A stretch of 64,000 nucleotides of DNA from Sphingomonas chungangi (lineage in GTDB: Bacteria > Pseudomonadota > Alphaproteobacteria > Sphingomonadales > Sphingomonadaceae). Within the stretch, counting starts at the first letter, position 1, and each line of letters begins with the position of its first letter. Positions 28,152 through 36,801 of this stretch are shown piece by piece. The position numbers and the translations under genes are program-made. The stretch lies in NCBI RefSeq assembly GCF_013778325.1, contig NZ_JACEIB010000005.1, positions 18,322 through 82,321 of the forward strand, read 5' to 3'. The notes under the pieces are model-generated. The model was not told where the DNA came from. It saw nothing but the letters and a program-made list of their open reading frames with translations, and did not search any database.

Positions 28152-30883
28152 GCCACGTCTCCGCTCCCGGCTGATTCGGGCGCGTGATGCCCGATATGGC
28201 CCGGGTTGGGAAGCCCGGAGGCGACCGATCGTACCGCCTCGTCGAGCGTCACCCGACGGATCGGCACGCCGGGAGGAAAGGCATCGAGCAGGCGCGAAGG
28301 CGTGGCGGAGGAGAGCAGTACAAAGCGCCCGCGATCGTCGCCGCGCCTGATCAGCCGCCCGAACGCCTGCGCCAGCCGGGCGCGCACGACCTCGTCGTCA
28401 TAGGCCGATCCACCGCCGACCGCGCGCCGCGCGGCGTGCAGTACGGTGGGGCGCGGCCACGGCACCTGTTCCATCACGACGAGGCGCAGCGAATGACCGG
28501 GCACGTCGATGCCGTCGCGCAGCGCATCGGTGCCGAGCAGCGAGGCGTGGGGATCGTCGCGGAAGATGTCGATCAGCGTGCCGGTATCGATCGGATCGAC
28601 ATGCTGGGCGTAGAGCGGCAGGCCTTCGCGGGCGAGGCGATCGGCGATGCGGGCATAGACCGCCTTCAGCCGCGCGATCGCGGTGAACAGGCCGAGCGTG
28701 CCGCCGCGCGAAGCCTCGACCAGCCGCGCATAAGCGTGGGCGAGGCCGGCGAGATCGCCGCGCTTGACGTCGGTTACTATCAGCACCTCGGCCTGGGCGG
28801 CGTAATCGAACGGGCTCTTCGCCACGAAGCGCTCGACCACCGTGTCGAGATGGCGCGTGCCGGTACGCGCCTCGGCCCGCGCCCAGTCGCCACCGGGGCC
28901 GGTGAGCGTCGCCGAGGTGACCAGCACGCCCTGCGCGGGCGCCAGCACCACCGACGCCAAGGGCCGGCCGGGATCGAGCCAGTGGCGGCGGATGCCGATA
29001 TCGAACTCCCGCCCCTCGACGCGATCGACCGCCAGCCAGTCGACGAAATCCGGATCGGGCGCGCCGCCGATCCGCCCGAGCAGCGCCTGCCAGGCCGAGA
29101 TCATCCGGGCGCGCAGCTGGAGGCCCGCCATCGCGCCCTCGATCCGTGCGCGGGCCGGGCCGTCGAGCCAATCCGGCCCTTCCTCCAGCACCGCCAGCAG
29201 CCGGCCGCCCAGCGCCACCATCGGTCGCATCAGATGCTCGAGCGCCGCCGAGGCCTCGCCCGCCGCCTCGACGATCGGGCCGTCGAGCGCTGCCGCTTCC
29301 GTCTCGATGCCGTAGCCCGCATCCGCCGCGGTGGCGCGCGCCAGCACGATGTCCCGCACCGCCGAGAGCAGCTTCTCGATCGGGCCGAGAGGCATCCCCT
29401 CGGCGATTCTCGCCAGCCAGTCGGTCGCGACCAAGGCCTGCGATCCGGCGATCACGCCCTCCAGGGCGACGGCGCCGGCCCCATCGTAGGAGACGACATC
29501 CGCCAGCCGCGCCGCGAGCCCTCGCCGTCGCCCGCGCGAGGCGCGCTCCGGCCCGACGATCCAGCGCCTGAGCTCGATCGCCTCCTGCCCGGTCAGCCCG
29601 GCCGAGAAGGTGGTGTCGGCCGCGTCGTGGAGGTGATGCCCCTCGTCGAACACGATGCGTCCCAAGGCCCGCCCACCTTGCTCGTCACGCCGCCGCTCGG
29701 CGAGCAGCATGACGAGCGCGTGGTTGGCGATGACGATGTCCGCTTCCTCGGCCCGGCGGATCGATCGCTCGATGAAGCAACGGCGATAATGCGGGCAGCC
29801 GGCATAGACGCACTCGCCCCGCCGGTCGGTGAGCGCGGTCGATCCGGCACGGCGGAAGAGCGTTGTGAGCCAGCCGGGCAGATCGCCGCCCACCATGTCC
29901 CCGTCGCGCGTGTACGCCGCCCAGCGCGCGATCAGCTGCGCCAGCACCGCCGCACGGCCTTGGAAGCCACCGTAGAGCGCGTCCTCCAGATTGAGCAGGC
30001 AGAGATAGTTCTCGCGCCCCTTGCGCACCGCCACCCGGCGGCGACGCTCGGCGGGATCGGGGAAGACCCGCTCTGTCTCGCGATCGAGCTGGCGCTGGAG
30101 GGCGCGCGTGTACGTGGAGATCCACACCGTCCCCTCGGCGCGTTCGGACCACAGGCTGGTCGGCGCCAGATAGCCGAGCGTCTTGCCGATTCCAGTGCCG
30201 GCTTCCGCCAGCATCACGCGCGGTCGCCCCTCGCCAGCGCGGGGCGCGAAGGCATGGGTCGCGGCGGCGGCGTAGAGCTTCTGGCCCTCGCGCGTTTCCG
30301 ATCCGGCGCCGGTGAGCTGGCCGAGCCGTTCCACGGCATCGCCATCGGAGATGGTGACGGTGCGCGGCTGCGGCCTCGGCGCCACTTCCTCCCATTCGGG
30401 CAGCTTGGCGAACAGCCCGCGTTCGGGCCGCTCGGGCTCCTTCATCCGCTGGATCAGAGCCTGCGCCCACGGCCAGCGCAGCCGCCCGAGCGCTTGCGCG
30501 ACATCCCATGCGCCGTGTTTCTCGGGCCAATCCTGCTCGACCGTGCCGAGGATGACGTCGGCGATGTCCAGCAAGGTCGTAGTGGCCGCCGCATCGCTCT
30601 CCGGCGGATCGAAACCGAGCGCGCGCGCCATGCCGGCCGGAGTCGGCACCGCGAAGCGCGCCGGCGCCACGAAGGCGAACAGTTCGAGCAGATCCAGGCC
30701 GCTGATCTCGGCATAGCCCAGCCGCTGCCCGACCAGCGGCGCGTTGAGCATCACCAGCGGTCGCTCGGCGGCGAGCGCGATCGCCTCGCCCCTAGCCAAT
30801 CCACGGACGCCCCGATCACGCTCGGCGAGCCAGATGCCGCCGTGCGTGGCGTGGAGTGCAAGGGGCGGCAGCGGGAAGGTCAC
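28148..30883 (-). CDS. DinG/XPD-type iron-sulfur DNA helicase
   Basis: 911 aa from GTG 30883 (TFPLPPLALHATHGG); an ATG at 30931 would add 16 residues. It has an N-terminal extension of about 230 residues, then Walker A EAGTGIGKT, WISTYTRALQRQL, the four-cysteine Fe-S cluster set (C in NYLCLLN, then ECVYAGCPHYRRC), ANHALVM, and the DEAH-like box FDEGHHLHD. ATLTG and FGRLIRRGDDRGR lie near the C-terminus. Such SF2 helicases unwind 5'-overhang DNA, R-loops or D-loops. The gene is co-oriented with and overlaps the SixA-like gene. Confidence 0.9.
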   Translation of the reverse strand: MTFPLPPLALHATHGGIWLAERDRGVRGLARGEAIALAAERPLVMLNAPLVGQRLGYAEISGLDLLELFAFVAPARFAVPTPAGMARALGFDPPESDAAATTTLLDIADVILGTVEQDWPEKHGAWDVAQALGRLRWPWAQALIQRMKEPERPERGLFAKLPEWEEVAPRPQPRTVTISDGDAVERLGQLTGAGSETREGQKLYAAAATHAFAPRAGEGRPRVMLAEAGTGIGKTLGYLAPTSLWSERAEGTVWISTYTRALQRQLDRETERVFPDPAERRRRVAVRKGRENYLCLLNLEDALYGGFQGRAAVLAQLIARWAAYTRDGDMVGGDLPGWLTTLFRRAGSTALTDRRGECVYAGCPHYRRCFIERSIRRAEEADIVIANHALVMLLAERRRDEQGGRALGRIVFDEGHHLHDAADTTFSAGLTGQEAIELRRWIVGPERASRGRRRGLAARLADVVSYDGAGAVALEGVIAGSQALVATDWLARIAEGMPLGPIEKLLSAVRDIVLARATAADAGYGIETEAAALDGPIVEAAGEASAALEHLMRPMVALGGRLLAVLEEGPDWLDGPARARIEGAMAGLQLRARMISAWQALLGRIGGAPDPDFVDWLAVDRVEGREFDIGIRRHWLDPGRPLASVVLAPAQGVLVTSATLTGPGGDWARAEARTGTRHLDTVVERFVAKSPFDYAAQAEVLIVTDVKRGDLAGLAHAYARLVEASRGGTLGLFTAIARLKAVYARIADRLAREGLPLYAQHVDPIDTGTLIDIFRDDPHASLLGTDALRDGIDVPGHSLRLVVMEQVPWPRPTVLHAARRAVGGGSAYDDEVVRARLAQAFGRLIRRGDDRGRFVLLSSATPSRLLDAFPPGVPIRRVTLDEAVRSVASGLPNPGHIGHHAPESAGSGDVA

Positions 30884-30987
30884 CCTTCCTCTATAGGCAT
30901 GCGAGAACGAATGGAAAACAGCTGCATTCAACCGGCATACAGCCGCCGCCGGCTAGGAGCCGCACAGTCTTTCGAAGGTTTCTCATC

Positions 30988-31383
30988 ATGAAGATTGTTG
31001 CCCTGATTGCCGCTTCCCTGCTCGCCACCACCGTTTCCGCGCAGGATCTCCCCGACCACCCGATCACGCGCGCCGAGGTGATCGCCGCCGCCAAGGTGCA
31101 GTTCCAGCGGATCGACGCGAACCATGACGGCATCGTCACCCGCGAGGAGTTCGACGCCTTCCGCGCCAAGCAGGCGGCCGCCGGCGGCGACAGCAATCCC
31201 TTCACCCATGTCGGCGGCCACTGGTTCGATCATGCCGACCCGAACGGCACCGGCCGCGTAACGCTGGAACAGGCCGAGCAGCATCCGCTCCAGCTGTTCG
31301 ACATGGCCGACATGAACCATGACGGCGTGATCAGCCCGTCCGAGGCGCGCATGGCGATGGCGCTCCGCTCGTTCGGAAAATGA
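30988..31383 (+). CDS. Periplasmic EF-hand protein
   Basis: 131 aa. The signal peptide KIVALIAASLLATTVSA is followed by three EF-hand-type loops: DANHDGIVTREEF, DPNGTGRVTLEQA and DMNHDGVISPSEA. The first and third are complete DxNxDGxIxxxE calcium loops; the second has Thr in place of Asp at position 5 and may bind weakly. A GAAGG site lies about 10 bases before the ATG at 30988. The partner and role are unknown; calcium sensing or storage in the periplasm is inferred. Confidence 0.85.
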   Translation: MKIVALIAASLLATTVSAQDLPDHPITRAEVIAAAKVQFQRIDANHDGIVTREEFDAFRAKQAAAGGDSNPFTHVGGHWFDHADPNGTGRVTLEQAEQHPLQLFDMADMNHDGVISPSEARMAMALRSFGK

Positions 31384-31389
31384 GGGGGT

Positions 31390-31417
31390 GGGGCCGGCCA
31401 GAGGGATGGCCGGCCCC
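31390..31417 (+). terminator. GC-rich hairpin after the EF-hand gene
   Basis: An 11-bp perfect stem (GGGGCCGGCCA 31390-31400 with TGGCCGGCCCC 31407-31417) with a 6-base loop lies 7 bases after the stop. There is no T-run, so it may slow polymerase or protect the 3' end rather than terminate on its own. The rest of the gap to lysS (229 bases in all) shows nothing else I can name. Confidence 0.45.
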
Positions 31418-31612
31418 GCGCACGGCCCGCCAATTGGGGTCACGCGAAGCCGTGCTGGCCGTCGGACCACAGGGGGTGTCGCGACGACCTGAGGCTGTTC
31501 TAGGCGCGGCACGTCATAGGCGATTTGCCGATTGTGTCCGGGTGTTGCAGCCGGGCGCCGCGCCGGATCGCCGGTAGCGAAACGGGCGCCGCTCGGCTAG
31601 GAGCGCCCGGTT

Positions 31613-33214
31613 ATGACCGACACCGAGACCCTTCGCACCGCCGCTCTCGCATCCAAGGCCTGGCCCTATGAGGAGGCCCGCAAGCTGATGAAGCGCTGGC
31701 CGGAGGGCAAACCAGAGGCCGTGCTATTCCAGACCGGCTACGGTCCCTCGGGCCTGCCGCACATCGGCACTTTCACCGAGGTGGCGCGCACATCGATGGT
31801 ACGCAACGCGTATGAGGAAATGACCGGCGGCGCAGCGACCCGCCTCGTCGCCTTCTCGGACGACATGGACGGGATGCGCAAGGTGCCGGGCAACCTGCCC
31901 AATCCCGAAGGCCTGCTGCCCTATCTGGACCAGCCGCTCAGCCGCGTGCCTGATCCCTTCGGCACCCACGACAGCTTCGCCGCGCACAACAATGCGCGCC
32001 TGCGCAGCTTCCTCGATCATTTCGGCTTCGACTACGAATTCCTCGCCGCCTCCACCGCATATCCGTCGGGCCGGTTCGACGACACGCTGCGCGCGATCCT
32101 TCGCCACTACGAAGCGATCATGGATATCATGCTCCCGACGCTCGGCGAGGAGAGGCGCAAGACCTACTCGCCGATCTTCCCGATCCATCCCGAGACCGGC
32201 AAGGTGCTGCAGGTGCCGATAGAAGTGGTCGACGCCGAGGCCGGAATCATCGCCTACACCGATCCCGAGACGGGCGAGCGCCGCGAGCAATCGGTGCTGG
32301 GCGGGCAGGCAAAGGCGCAGTGGAAGGTCGACTGGGCGCTGCGCTGGGTGGCGCTCGGCGTCGACTACGAGATGGCGGGCAAGGACCTGATCGATTCGGT
32401 CACGCAGTCCGGCAAGATCGCGCGCGCGCTCGGCGCCCGCCCGCCCGAGGGCTTCAACTACGAGCTCTTCCTCGACGAGGCAGGCGCCAAGATCTCCAAG
32501 ACCAAGGGCAACGGACTGACGATCGAGGAGTGGCTCACCTACGCCCCGATCGAGAGCCTCGCCTTCTACATCTATCGGGAGCCCAGGAAGGCGCGCCAGC
32601 TGAGCTTCTCGGTGATCCCCAAGGCGGTGGACGAATATTACCAGTTCCTCGCCGCCTATCCGAACCAGCCGGTCGAGCAGCAGCTCGGCAACCCGGTGCA
32701 CCACGTCCATCTCGGCAAGGTGCCTACGGTCGACTTACCGGTGAACTTCGCGCTGCTGCTCAATCTGGTCAGCGTGGCGCTGACCGACGACAAGGCTCTG
32801 CTGTGGCGCTACCTGCAGCGCTACGCCGCGAACGTATCGCCCGAGACGCATCCCACGCTCGACCGGCTGCTGGACTATGCACTCGCTTATTTCCGGGATT
32901 TCATCGCGGATTCGCTGCGCCGCCGTGCGCCGACCGCGCAGGAGGCCGTCGCGCTGAAGGAACTGGAAGAGTTGCTGGCGAAAGACGACGGCACCGGGCG
33001 CCCTGACGAGGAACCCGCGGCGGTCCTCCAGAACCACGTCTACGAGATCGGCAAGACGCACTACGGAAAGGAAGGCCTGCGCGACTGGTTCAAGGTGCTG
33101 TACGAAACGCTGCTCGGCTCCTCGCAGGGGCCGCGCATGGGCTCGTTCATCGCGCTCTATGGCGTTTCGGAGACACGTGCGCTGATTTCCAACGCGCTGG
33201 CCCGAGAGGCCTGA
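31613..33214 (+). CDS. lysS: Class I lysyl-tRNA synthetase
   Basis: 533 aa. The HIGH-type motif PHIGTF is at about 49-54 and the KMSKS-type motif KISKTKGNG at about 294-302, both class I Rossmann-fold signatures. The protein has no class II motifs. It charges tRNA-Lys. Class I LysRS is the normal form in archaea and in alphaproteobacteria including sphingomonads. A GGAG site is found at about 31601-31604. It is followed by a hairpin-rich gap. Confidence 0.96.
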   Translation: MTDTETLRTAALASKAWPYEEARKLMKRWPEGKPEAVLFQTGYGPSGLPHIGTFTEVARTSMVRNAYEEMTGGAATRLVAFSDDMDGMRKVPGNLPNPEGLLPYLDQPLSRVPDPFGTHDSFAAHNNARLRSFLDHFGFDYEFLAASTAYPSGRFDDTLRAILRHYEAIMDIMLPTLGEERRKTYSPIFPIHPETGKVLQVPIEVVDAEAGIIAYTDPETGERREQSVLGGQAKAQWKVDWALRWVALGVDYEMAGKDLIDSVTQSGKIARALGARPPEGFNYELFLDEAGAKISKTKGNGLTIEEWLTYAPIESLAFYIYREPRKARQLSFSVIPKAVDEYYQFLAAYPNQPVEQQLGNPVHHVHLGKVPTVDLPVNFALLLNLVSVALTDDKALLWRYLQRYAANVSPETHPTLDRLLDYALAYFRDFIADSLRRRAPTAQEAVALKELEELLAKDDGTGRPDEEPAAVLQNHVYEIGKTHYGKEGLRDWFKVLYETLLGSSQGPRMGSFIALYGVSETRALISNALAREA

Positions 33215-33296
33215 ACCGAATTGGCCGCGGCGCGTTTTCGCGCGCGGTCCACCCCTTTCGGACTGGTGTGCGTGCGCCCTCATGGCGTACCGCATC

Positions 33297-33324
33297 GGCC
33301 GCGCCGTTTCCGCACGGCGCGGCC
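33297..33324 (+). terminator. GC-rich hairpin downstream of lysS
   Basis: GGCCGCGCCG (33297-33306) pairs perfectly with CGGCGCGGCC (33315-33324) over an 8-base loop, and a smaller hairpin (GGCCAC..GTGGCC) follows at once. No T-run is present. It lies in the 191-base gap between lysS and the next gene. Confidence 0.4.
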
Positions 33325-33405
33325 ACCGGGGTGGCCACCGACCCGCCGGCGCGGGAGCCGGCATGCTTCATGTCAGCTTCATCGCCGGTGGCTCAGGGAG
33401 AGGCC

Positions 33406-34089
33406 ATGCGTTTTCAAAGTCTTGCCGTCGCCGCTGTCGCCATCGTTGCTTGCGTCGCCCCCGCTCATGCCGCCTCGCCGCGCGAGGAGCTGATCCGCGC
33501 CGCCTTTGCCACCCATGACAAGGGGCAGGCGCTTGCGCTGGTCGATCAGGCGATCAGCGATTCACAGGCCATCCTCGCCCAGTCGCCCGGCGACCGCGAG
33601 GCCAAGCTGCAGCAGGCGCTCGGCATCGGCTATCGCGGCCAGCTCAAGCGCTCGCCGACCGACGCAAAGACCGCGCACGGCCTGATCCAGTCGCTCGCCA
33701 ATTCGGACCCGCGCGATCCCGAGGCGCAGATCGCCATGGCGGGCTGGCACCTGACGGCGGTGGGGGATCTCGGCAACTTCCTCGCGCGCACGCTGCTCGG
33801 CGCCAATCGCGACGCGGGTCTCGCGGCGCTCGACAAGGCGGTGGCGATGGGCGGCAACCGCTCCTTCTTCGCCGGTTATGCGGCACTGATCCGCATCAAG
33901 CTCGACAGCTCGGACACCGCGACCGCGCTCCGCCTCGCCCAGCGTGCCGCGAGCGAGCCGGCGCCCGGCCCGATCGACCGCGTGATGCAGCGCGCCGCCC
34001 AGCGGATCATCCCGATGCTACAGGCGGGCGACGGCGCGGGCGCATCCAAGCTGGCGAAGCAGCTGCTGCCGTTCGGGACGCTGAGCTAG
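33406..34089 (+). CDS. Periplasmic TPR-like helical protein
   Basis: 227 aa from the ATG at 33406, preceded by GGGAG. The signal peptide RFQSLAVAAVAIVACVAPAHAA is followed by helical repeats such as AIAQ/DAKTAHGLIQSLANSDPRDPEAQIAMAGWHL and LAALDKAVAMGGNRSFFAGYAALI. The alternation of small and large residues suggests two or three TPR-like units. Homologous hypothetical proteins occur in sphingomonads. Function unknown; a scaffold role is possible. Confidence 0.7.
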   Translation: MRFQSLAVAAVAIVACVAPAHAASPREELIRAAFATHDKGQALALVDQAISDSQAILAQSPGDREAKLQQALGIGYRGQLKRSPTDAKTAHGLIQSLANSDPRDPEAQIAMAGWHLTAVGDLGNFLARTLLGANRDAGLAALDKAVAMGGNRSFFAGYAALIRIKLDSSDTATALRLAQRAASEPAPGPIDRVMQRAAQRIIPMLQAGDGAGASKLAKQLLPFGTLS

Positions 34090-34109
34090 GCCAGCGCCCC
34101 GCAGCGGGC

Positions 34110-35915
34110 TTATTTCCCCTTCTGGGTTTCGATCCAGGTGTCGATCTTCTTCTCCAGCACGCTCATCGGCAGCGCACCGGTATCGAGCACCTGCGCGTGG
34201 AAGGCGCGCGGATCGAACTTCGATCCCAGCGCCGCCTGCGCCTTGGCCTTCTCCTTGAGGATCGTCAGCTGGCCGATCTTGTAGGCCAGCGCCTGCCCCG
34301 GGATCGCAATATAGCGCTCCACCTCGGCGGTGGCGTCGGTCTTGGACATCGGCGAATTGGCGAGCATGTAGGCAATCGACTGGTCGCGTGTCCAACCCAT
34401 GGCGTGGATGCCGCTGTCCACGACCAGCCGCATCGCGCGCAGCATGTCGTCTGAGAGACCGCCCATCCGCTGATACGGATCGGTCTCCAGCCCCATCGGC
34501 CCCCACAATGTTTCCGAATAGAGCGCCCAGCCCTCGACATAGGCCGTATTGCCGCCGAAGCGCATGAAGGCCGGCAGCGACGCATTCTCCTGCGCGATGC
34601 TGATCTGGAAATGGTGGCCCGGGATCGCCTCGTGCAGGAACAGCGAGTTGGTCTCCCAATTGTAGCGCGAGGGGAGATCGTAGGTGTTGTAGTAGAACAC
34701 GCCCGGCCGCGATCCGTCCGGCGTGCCCTGCGAATAGTCGCCACCGGCCGAGGTCTTCTCGCGATAATCGGGCGTCGCGCGGATATCGAGCGGGGATTTC
34801 GGTACCAAGCTGAACTGCTCGGGCACATGGGCGAGCACCGTCTGGCGGATCGCCATGTAGGTGTCGTGCAGCTCCTGCGCGCTCTTGGGCTGGAAGCGCG
34901 GATCGGTGCGCAGATAGTCGAAGAATTGCGGGAGCGTGCCCTTGAAGCCGACCTTCTCCTTCTGGACCTCCATCTCCTTGAGATCGCGCGCGACTTCGGA
35001 GAGGCCGAGATTGTGGACATATTCGGCGGTGAGCGGCAGCGTCGTGTTGCTCTCGATCAGATAGGCGTAGAGCTTGGCCCCGCCGGGCATCGCCGACAGG
35101 CCGACGGCGTCGCGGGCGTGCGGCAGATATTCGGTCTTCAGGAAATCGCGCAGCCGCGTCTCGGCGGGAATGATGCCGGTGCGGATCGTGTCGGCATATT
35201 CGTTGGTGAGCCGCGCCTGATCGGCAGCGGGGATGCCCGCCGGGAATTTCTTGACCGGCCCGTAATAAGGCGAGCCCTCGACGCCGGCTGCGATCTGCTG
35301 GTCCAGCTGGTCGATGACGTTGTTCACCACCAGCTTGGGCTGGACGATGCCATCCTTCATGCCCTGCCTGAAGCGGACGATCGCCTCGTCGAGATTGCGG
35401 ATGAAATCCTGGTGGCGCTTCAGGTTGTTCTCATAGTCCGCCACCGTGTTGAACGGTGCCGCGCCCTGGCCGGACGCGATGTCCGGATAGAAGATGTGAA
35501 TGCCGTTGAAATGGTCGATCGGGCGCTCGATCGTCTCCTTCAGGATATCCGGCGCGTAGCTGCGCAGATCGAGATCGGTCTGCCACTTGAACACGTCGTA
35601 GGCGATCCGGTCGGTGGGGTTCAGCTTCGATCGATCGATCGTGGCGAGAGTCTTCAGGTCGCTCTCGTCGGCGGCCTTGCCTTCGGCGAGCGCCTTGTCG
35701 CTGAAGAAATCGCCGAGCCGGTCGGCATAGCGCAGGTCGCCGCGCACCAGCGCCTGGAGCGGCTGGCGCTTGAGCATCGCCTCGTCGCTGTCGTGGAAAA
35801 GCTGGAGCAGCTTCTTGTCCTCGGGCGACTGGGCGGCGGCAGCCGGAACGGCGGATTGGCAGAAAGCGGGCGTGGCGAGCAGGGTCGCCGCGAGCAGCAT
35901 CGCGAAAGAGCGCAT
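34110..35915 (-). CDS. DUF885-family zinc-peptidase-like protein
   Basis: 601 aa with a signal peptide (RSFAMLLAATLLATPAFCQ). The zinc motif LHEAIPGHHFQ (HExxGH type) and the downstream EGWALYSE glutamate are the catalytic hallmarks of this gluzincin-like family. TYDLPSRYNWETNSL and the C-terminal IPGQALAYKIGQL are conserved blocks. It probably acts as an exported metallopeptidase; the substrate is unknown. The preceding gene is convergent (21 bases between stops). The gap before its start carries the first of the three 85-bp hairpins. Confidence 0.88.
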   Translation of the reverse strand: MRSFAMLLAATLLATPAFCQSAVPAAAAQSPEDKKLLQLFHDSDEAMLKRQPLQALVRGDLRYADRLGDFFSDKALAEGKAADESDLKTLATIDRSKLNPTDRIAYDVFKWQTDLDLRSYAPDILKETIERPIDHFNGIHIFYPDIASGQGAAPFNTVADYENNLKRHQDFIRNLDEAIVRFRQGMKDGIVQPKLVVNNVIDQLDQQIAAGVEGSPYYGPVKKFPAGIPAADQARLTNEYADTIRTGIIPAETRLRDFLKTEYLPHARDAVGLSAMPGGAKLYAYLIESNTTLPLTAEYVHNLGLSEVARDLKEMEVQKEKVGFKGTLPQFFDYLRTDPRFQPKSAQELHDTYMAIRQTVLAHVPEQFSLVPKSPLDIRATPDYREKTSAGGDYSQGTPDGSRPGVFYYNTYDLPSRYNWETNSLFLHEAIPGHHFQISIAQENASLPAFMRFGGNTAYVEGWALYSETLWGPMGLETDPYQRMGGLSDDMLRAMRLVVDSGIHAMGWTRDQSIAYMLANSPMSKTDATAEVERYIAIPGQALAYKIGQLTILKEKAKAQAALGSKFDPRAFHAQVLDTGALPMSVLEKKIDTWIETQKGK

Positions 35916-36014
35916 AAGTCCTCCGAAGGTGATGCGCGCGACGCTAGGACCGGTTGGTTATCGGAGCAATAGGTGTCTTAGGGAGATGAACCACCCCGGC
36001 TCTTCTTTGGTGGT

Positions 36015-36098
36015 GCCGCACCGGCCCGCCCCCCACCCCGGCCTCCCATCTAGGATACGCTGTTTGGGAGCCCGGGTGGGGGGGCGGGCCGGTGCGGC
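36015..36098. repeat. Long hairpin element, copy 1
   Basis: 84 bases forming a near-perfect inverted repeat. The outer arm GCCGCACCGGCCCGCC pairs with GGCGGGCCGGTGCGGC, and the loop contains AGGATACGCTGT. It shares its sequence plan with copies at 41835-41914 and 44073-44157. It lies between the DUF885 start and the first rcnB stop. Confidence 0.85.
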
Positions 36099-36133
36099 GA
36101 GGATGCGCTCTTTCGCGCATCCTCAAACAGCCC

Positions 36134-36610
36134 TCAGTAAAAGAAGCCGTTGTTGACCTCGAGCACGCGGCCGGTGCGGACGTTCACCAGCAGCACATCG
36201 TTGCCGTAGCGGATCCAGCGCAGGTTCGACGCGACCGGGCGGAGGTGGAAGCGGACCGGATCGATCCAGTAACGCTGGCCATAGAAAGCCGGATCGAAAC
36301 GGTAGCCGACGCGCACCGGGCGATAGGCCCAGCCGCGATGCGGGCCGGCATAGCCGCCGATGCGATAGGTGTCGGGATGCGCGCGGCGGAAGTCGCGCCA
36401 GTCGTCCCGACGCTCCCGGCGGTCATCGCGCAGATCGCGGCGGGCGTCGCGGACATCGTGGCGATCGCCGCGCCATTGGGCATCGCGCAGATCGCGGCGA
36501 TCCTGACGAAGTTCGCGATTGTCGTGGCGGACCTCGCGGGCCGACTGCGCCATGGCGGCGGCCGGGGTCAGCGTGGCCAGCAGGGCGGGGGCAAGGATGA
36601 ACTTACGCAT
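36134..36610 (-). CDS. RcnB-family periplasmic protein 1
   Basis: 158 aa from the ATG at 36610, with AGGAG about 8 bases upstream. After the signal peptide (RKFILAPALLATLTPAAAMAQ) comes a long charged segment rich in RRDLRD-like units (about 28-80). The RcnB domain then follows: RVGYRFDPAFYGQRYWIDPVRFHL and RWIRYGNDVLLVNVRTGRVLEV. RcnB in E. coli modulates nickel/cobalt export through the RcnA pump, but no rcnA is adjacent. The charged region may be a coiled coil. It follows a paralogous gene in the same orientation. Confidence 0.82.
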   Translation of the reverse strand: MRKFILAPALLATLTPAAAMAQSAREVRHDNRELRQDRRDLRDAQWRGDRHDVRDARRDLRDDRRERRDDWRDFRRAHPDTYRIGGYAGPHRGWAYRPVRVGYRFDPAFYGQRYWIDPVRFHLRPVASNLRWIRYGNDVLLVNVRTGRVLEVNNGFFY

Positions 36611-36742
36611 GACGGTCACTCCTCTGAAATCCCGGCGCGATCATGGACCCGATCGCGCCGACGAGGATGGGTTGCACCCAGGCGACTGAACCGGCGAGGA
36701 ATGGGAGTTTTATCGACCATTCAGCTTGAACGGCGCACGGCC

Positions 36743-36784
36743 AAAAAGCAGGAGGCCCGGCGCAGCGGGCTGCACCGGGCCTCC
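36743..36784 (-). terminator. Rho-independent terminator of the second rcnB-like gene
   Basis: Read on the minus strand, the stem GGAGGCCCGG/CCGGGCCTCC (36775-36784 with 36751-36760) is followed, after TGC, by five U residues (complement of 36743-36747). It lies just beyond the stop at 36802 and separates the two rcnB-like genes transcriptionally. Confidence 0.8.
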
Positions 36785-36801
36785 TTTCGGTCGGCGATAC
36801 C

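Noticed and set aside
28184-30991. A 935-codon plus-strand open frame opposite the DinG-like helicase
   Set aside because: Its composition is Arg/Gly/Ala-rich with no family motifs, while the minus strand has complete helicase and Fe-S motifs. It is a high-GC shadow frame.
31613-33214. Class I lysyl-tRNA synthetase as evidence of archaeal gene transfer
   Set aside because: Class I LysRS is the usual form in alphaproteobacteria, so its presence is not unusual here.
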